From positions 1-46,796 of the forward strand of contig WJJT01000041.1 in assembly GCA_014729555.1 (NCBI GenBank): a DNA stretch of 46,796 bases. Direction: 5' to 3'. The notes beneath the pieces were generated by a model. The model had not been told where the DNA came from. It made no database searches and saw nothing but the letters and a program-made list of their open reading frames with translations. Positions 46,101-46,796 of this stretch are shown piece by piece. The stretch comes from Candidatus Woesearchaeota archaeon (lineage in GTDB: Archaea; Nanobdellota; Nanobdellia; Woesearchaeales; ARS49). Positions within the stretch are counted from its first letter, which is position 1, and every line of letters begins with the position of its first letter. The position numbers and the translations under genes were made by a program.

Positions 46101-46400
46101 AGGTATGTTTCAGTGATTCAAGAGGCTTATGCTAATCCTATTTCCTTGGTTACTATGCTGTCCTCTCTTGTCTGCGGAGGCAACAGGGGTACTGGAGGGT
46201 TTTATGATTACTGCATGGATAGGGGTTCATTTGAGGTTGAAGCAGGCAACATGGGTATGTATTTAATCTGCTCTGTTCCAAAGACTGCTGCAAAGATTGG
46301 TGATGCTGTTGCAAGCTATCAATTGAGTGAGTCAGAGCGTTTTGGTGCAAAGCCTGTTTCAGAGGATTATTGTGACATGGCAGAGGAGATGCTGGAATGA
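43185..46400 (+). CDS. Giant secreted protein with Ig-like repeats and Cys motif, paralogue of 32308-35517
   Basis: Signal peptide; RLDVTRFSGKDNVEE; CTCLPGITYNLNKIRQIHCGYAYC; ATG overlaps the upstream stop. Confidence 0.82.
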   Translation: MKMQVRFAAFVMIFLVLCMPAAFAQRLDVTRFSGKDNVEEVISSEGDELHVVVSAELQGDPSLDVARTRLLVRHAGEEEYFSECSRQDSLYKCTYVSDDLISFGSEDYVIVLLDADNNELKSVKKVLGVDRIAPEILQFSVEPQMSRTGEMDISYLIEDYGASVGDTAFCSGVKEIRITAGESLVKKVDYDNPKVCDSEEQRVDYKYSTADNFVGFDVCIIAEDYLGQVSDVECKSYSIDNSPPRIKSVQFSDSRGYALSHIKTGQEVVADMSVVIEGEDDVVLESVKADLSKIHPGAGVRAADDVIEDAFIWNDVKITSPSTCEVPVSASDEMGNNASAVLECSLPVDDTGPVVQAVYAGAAGANATPLIGVNGTVYVDLLEEGAGMDKADAFLDLHNLGLGTVVQADECVDQGANVWRCAWQVVPDVGTGRHKITVIDGTSDDLGNYVDSRVSQEVLVDTTPPDINSVDITFIHENADYGPYAVYGDTIEFLFNVTDGMEGYANLSMIGGNYSPALECTGDFCKFYALIDVSGPLNATIHFDFFDLAGNQESYDHSFFVYGVLLNDTVTNYWDARVRCSPKMIDRNTAELYNHPLYCHIKLTPNNPEAETVFVSLGELGECIGDDVGYVVDLEVINNNFGSRDPYAVFTLAATPFEINDLKFNCPLYVATRVGDFFSPVVEVENITAKTEFYNLPYGEAYDNIEDSIKDAMEKAMKNWEWVGTVEDVMNSLRSMCHTKNTVTSAFAVLESAIHLLIVAAAAVRLIKKKPAEALLDQAQYLCNKAVGPLEQLFTPEPEKDEEGKPKPKKKSITRGDFQSLFNLLDLACKMANCQLSTEEAKEYEEEIVVGASYFFGSGQEDACRAYKETVSGAYLVDYDTLTEGSEIGETESPVDVKESFIGSLMCTCLPGITYNLNKIRQIHCGYAYCLGKRVLEEGLQRSYCSNEKAYLTCNYVTGQIFEVFPFASLVDRYVSVIQEAYANPISLVTMLSSLVCGGNRGTGGFYDYCMDRGSFEVEAGNMGMYLICSVPKTAAKIGDAVASYQLSESERFGAKPVSEDYCDMAEEMLE

Positions 46401-46796
46401 AGTTTAAGATATTGTTTGTGGTTTTTGTTGTGGTTTTGTTAAGTGCGAGTGTTATTGCTGACGAGCCAAAGGTTAAAGTTAGTCATGCAGATAAAAGGCG
46501 TGCAAAAATTAGTGAAGTTGAGTCGCATACATCTAAAGGACTGATGTATATAGCGCCTGCTTTTGCTGGCCCTTTAGCCGCAGCTGTTAATATAAAAAGC
46601 ATTTCCAAAGGTCTTGAGCATTTTGAAAAGGCTAAAGCAGGAAAAGCTCAGCTTGAAAGGATGCGCACTAATATCTATGCAAGAGGCTGGTATTCTGTTT
46701 ATGATGTTATTGATGCTTATGAGGATTATTCTGGTATTAATCAATACAGTGCTCTTTTCTTTGGTGAGGAGTGGCTTGCTAAGAGGCGTAAGATGG
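46397..46796 (+). CDS. Secreted protein, truncated by window end
   Basis: ATGA overlap; MKFKILFVVFVVVLLSASVIADEPKVKVSHADKRRAKISEVESHTSKGLMYIAPAFAG...; open to the last base, not in ORF track. Confidence 0.75.
   Translation, partial: MKFKILFVVFVVVLLSASVIADEPKVKVSHADKRRAKISEVESHTSKGLMYIAPAFAGPLAAAVNIKSISKGLEHFEKAKAGKAQLERMRTNIYARGWYSVYDVIDAYEDYSGINQYSALFFGEEWLAKRRKM

Noticed and set aside
1-46796. CRISPR arrays, insertion sequences, prophage, tRNA/rRNA genes
   Set aside because: None recognised by eye: no regularly spaced direct repeats, transposase motifs, phage genes or cloverleaf signatures. A tRNAscan/CRISPR-finder run would be decisive.

Overview
The window is a gene-dense, AT-rich archaeal chromosome segment. 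Gene content and the many small secreted or membrane proteins suggest a DPANN lineage (Woesearchaeota/Pacearchaeota-like); this taxonomic guess is inference. From left to right it contains: the end of a LamG-type surface protein; a convergent Ser/Thr kinase; the archaeal RNase P/proteasome/exosome superoperon (Pop5, PsmA, SBDS, Rrp4, Rrp41, Rrp42, then RpoK); a LAGLIDADG-fold protein whose catalytic acidic residues appear lost; a DUF357 protein followed by an in-frame duplicated C-terminal tail; a helical/HTH-like protein overlapping a PIN nuclease; pyruvoyl-dependent arginine decarboxylase; a large minus-strand MoxR/DUF58/VWA/transglutaminase cluster; a permease, aspartate decarboxylase and secreted asparaginase operon, preceded by a Na/Ca exchanger; a Cbf5/L31e/L39e/S19e cluster (L39e is absent from the ORF track); a bacterial-type ThrRS with Pth2; S6e; and finally about 15 kb of duplicated, very large secreted proteins. 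That last region has two giant proteins with class III prepilin-like N-termini and two roughly 1070-aa cysteine-motif proteins. The best candidate for an undescribed system is this duplicated surface/secretion locus (31.5-46.8 kb). Other notable signals are a dispersed intergenic repeat, several hairpins at promoters and 5' leaders, and the possibly energy-conserving aspartate/asparagine decarboxylation operon. No tRNA, rRNA, CRISPR array or transposase was identified.
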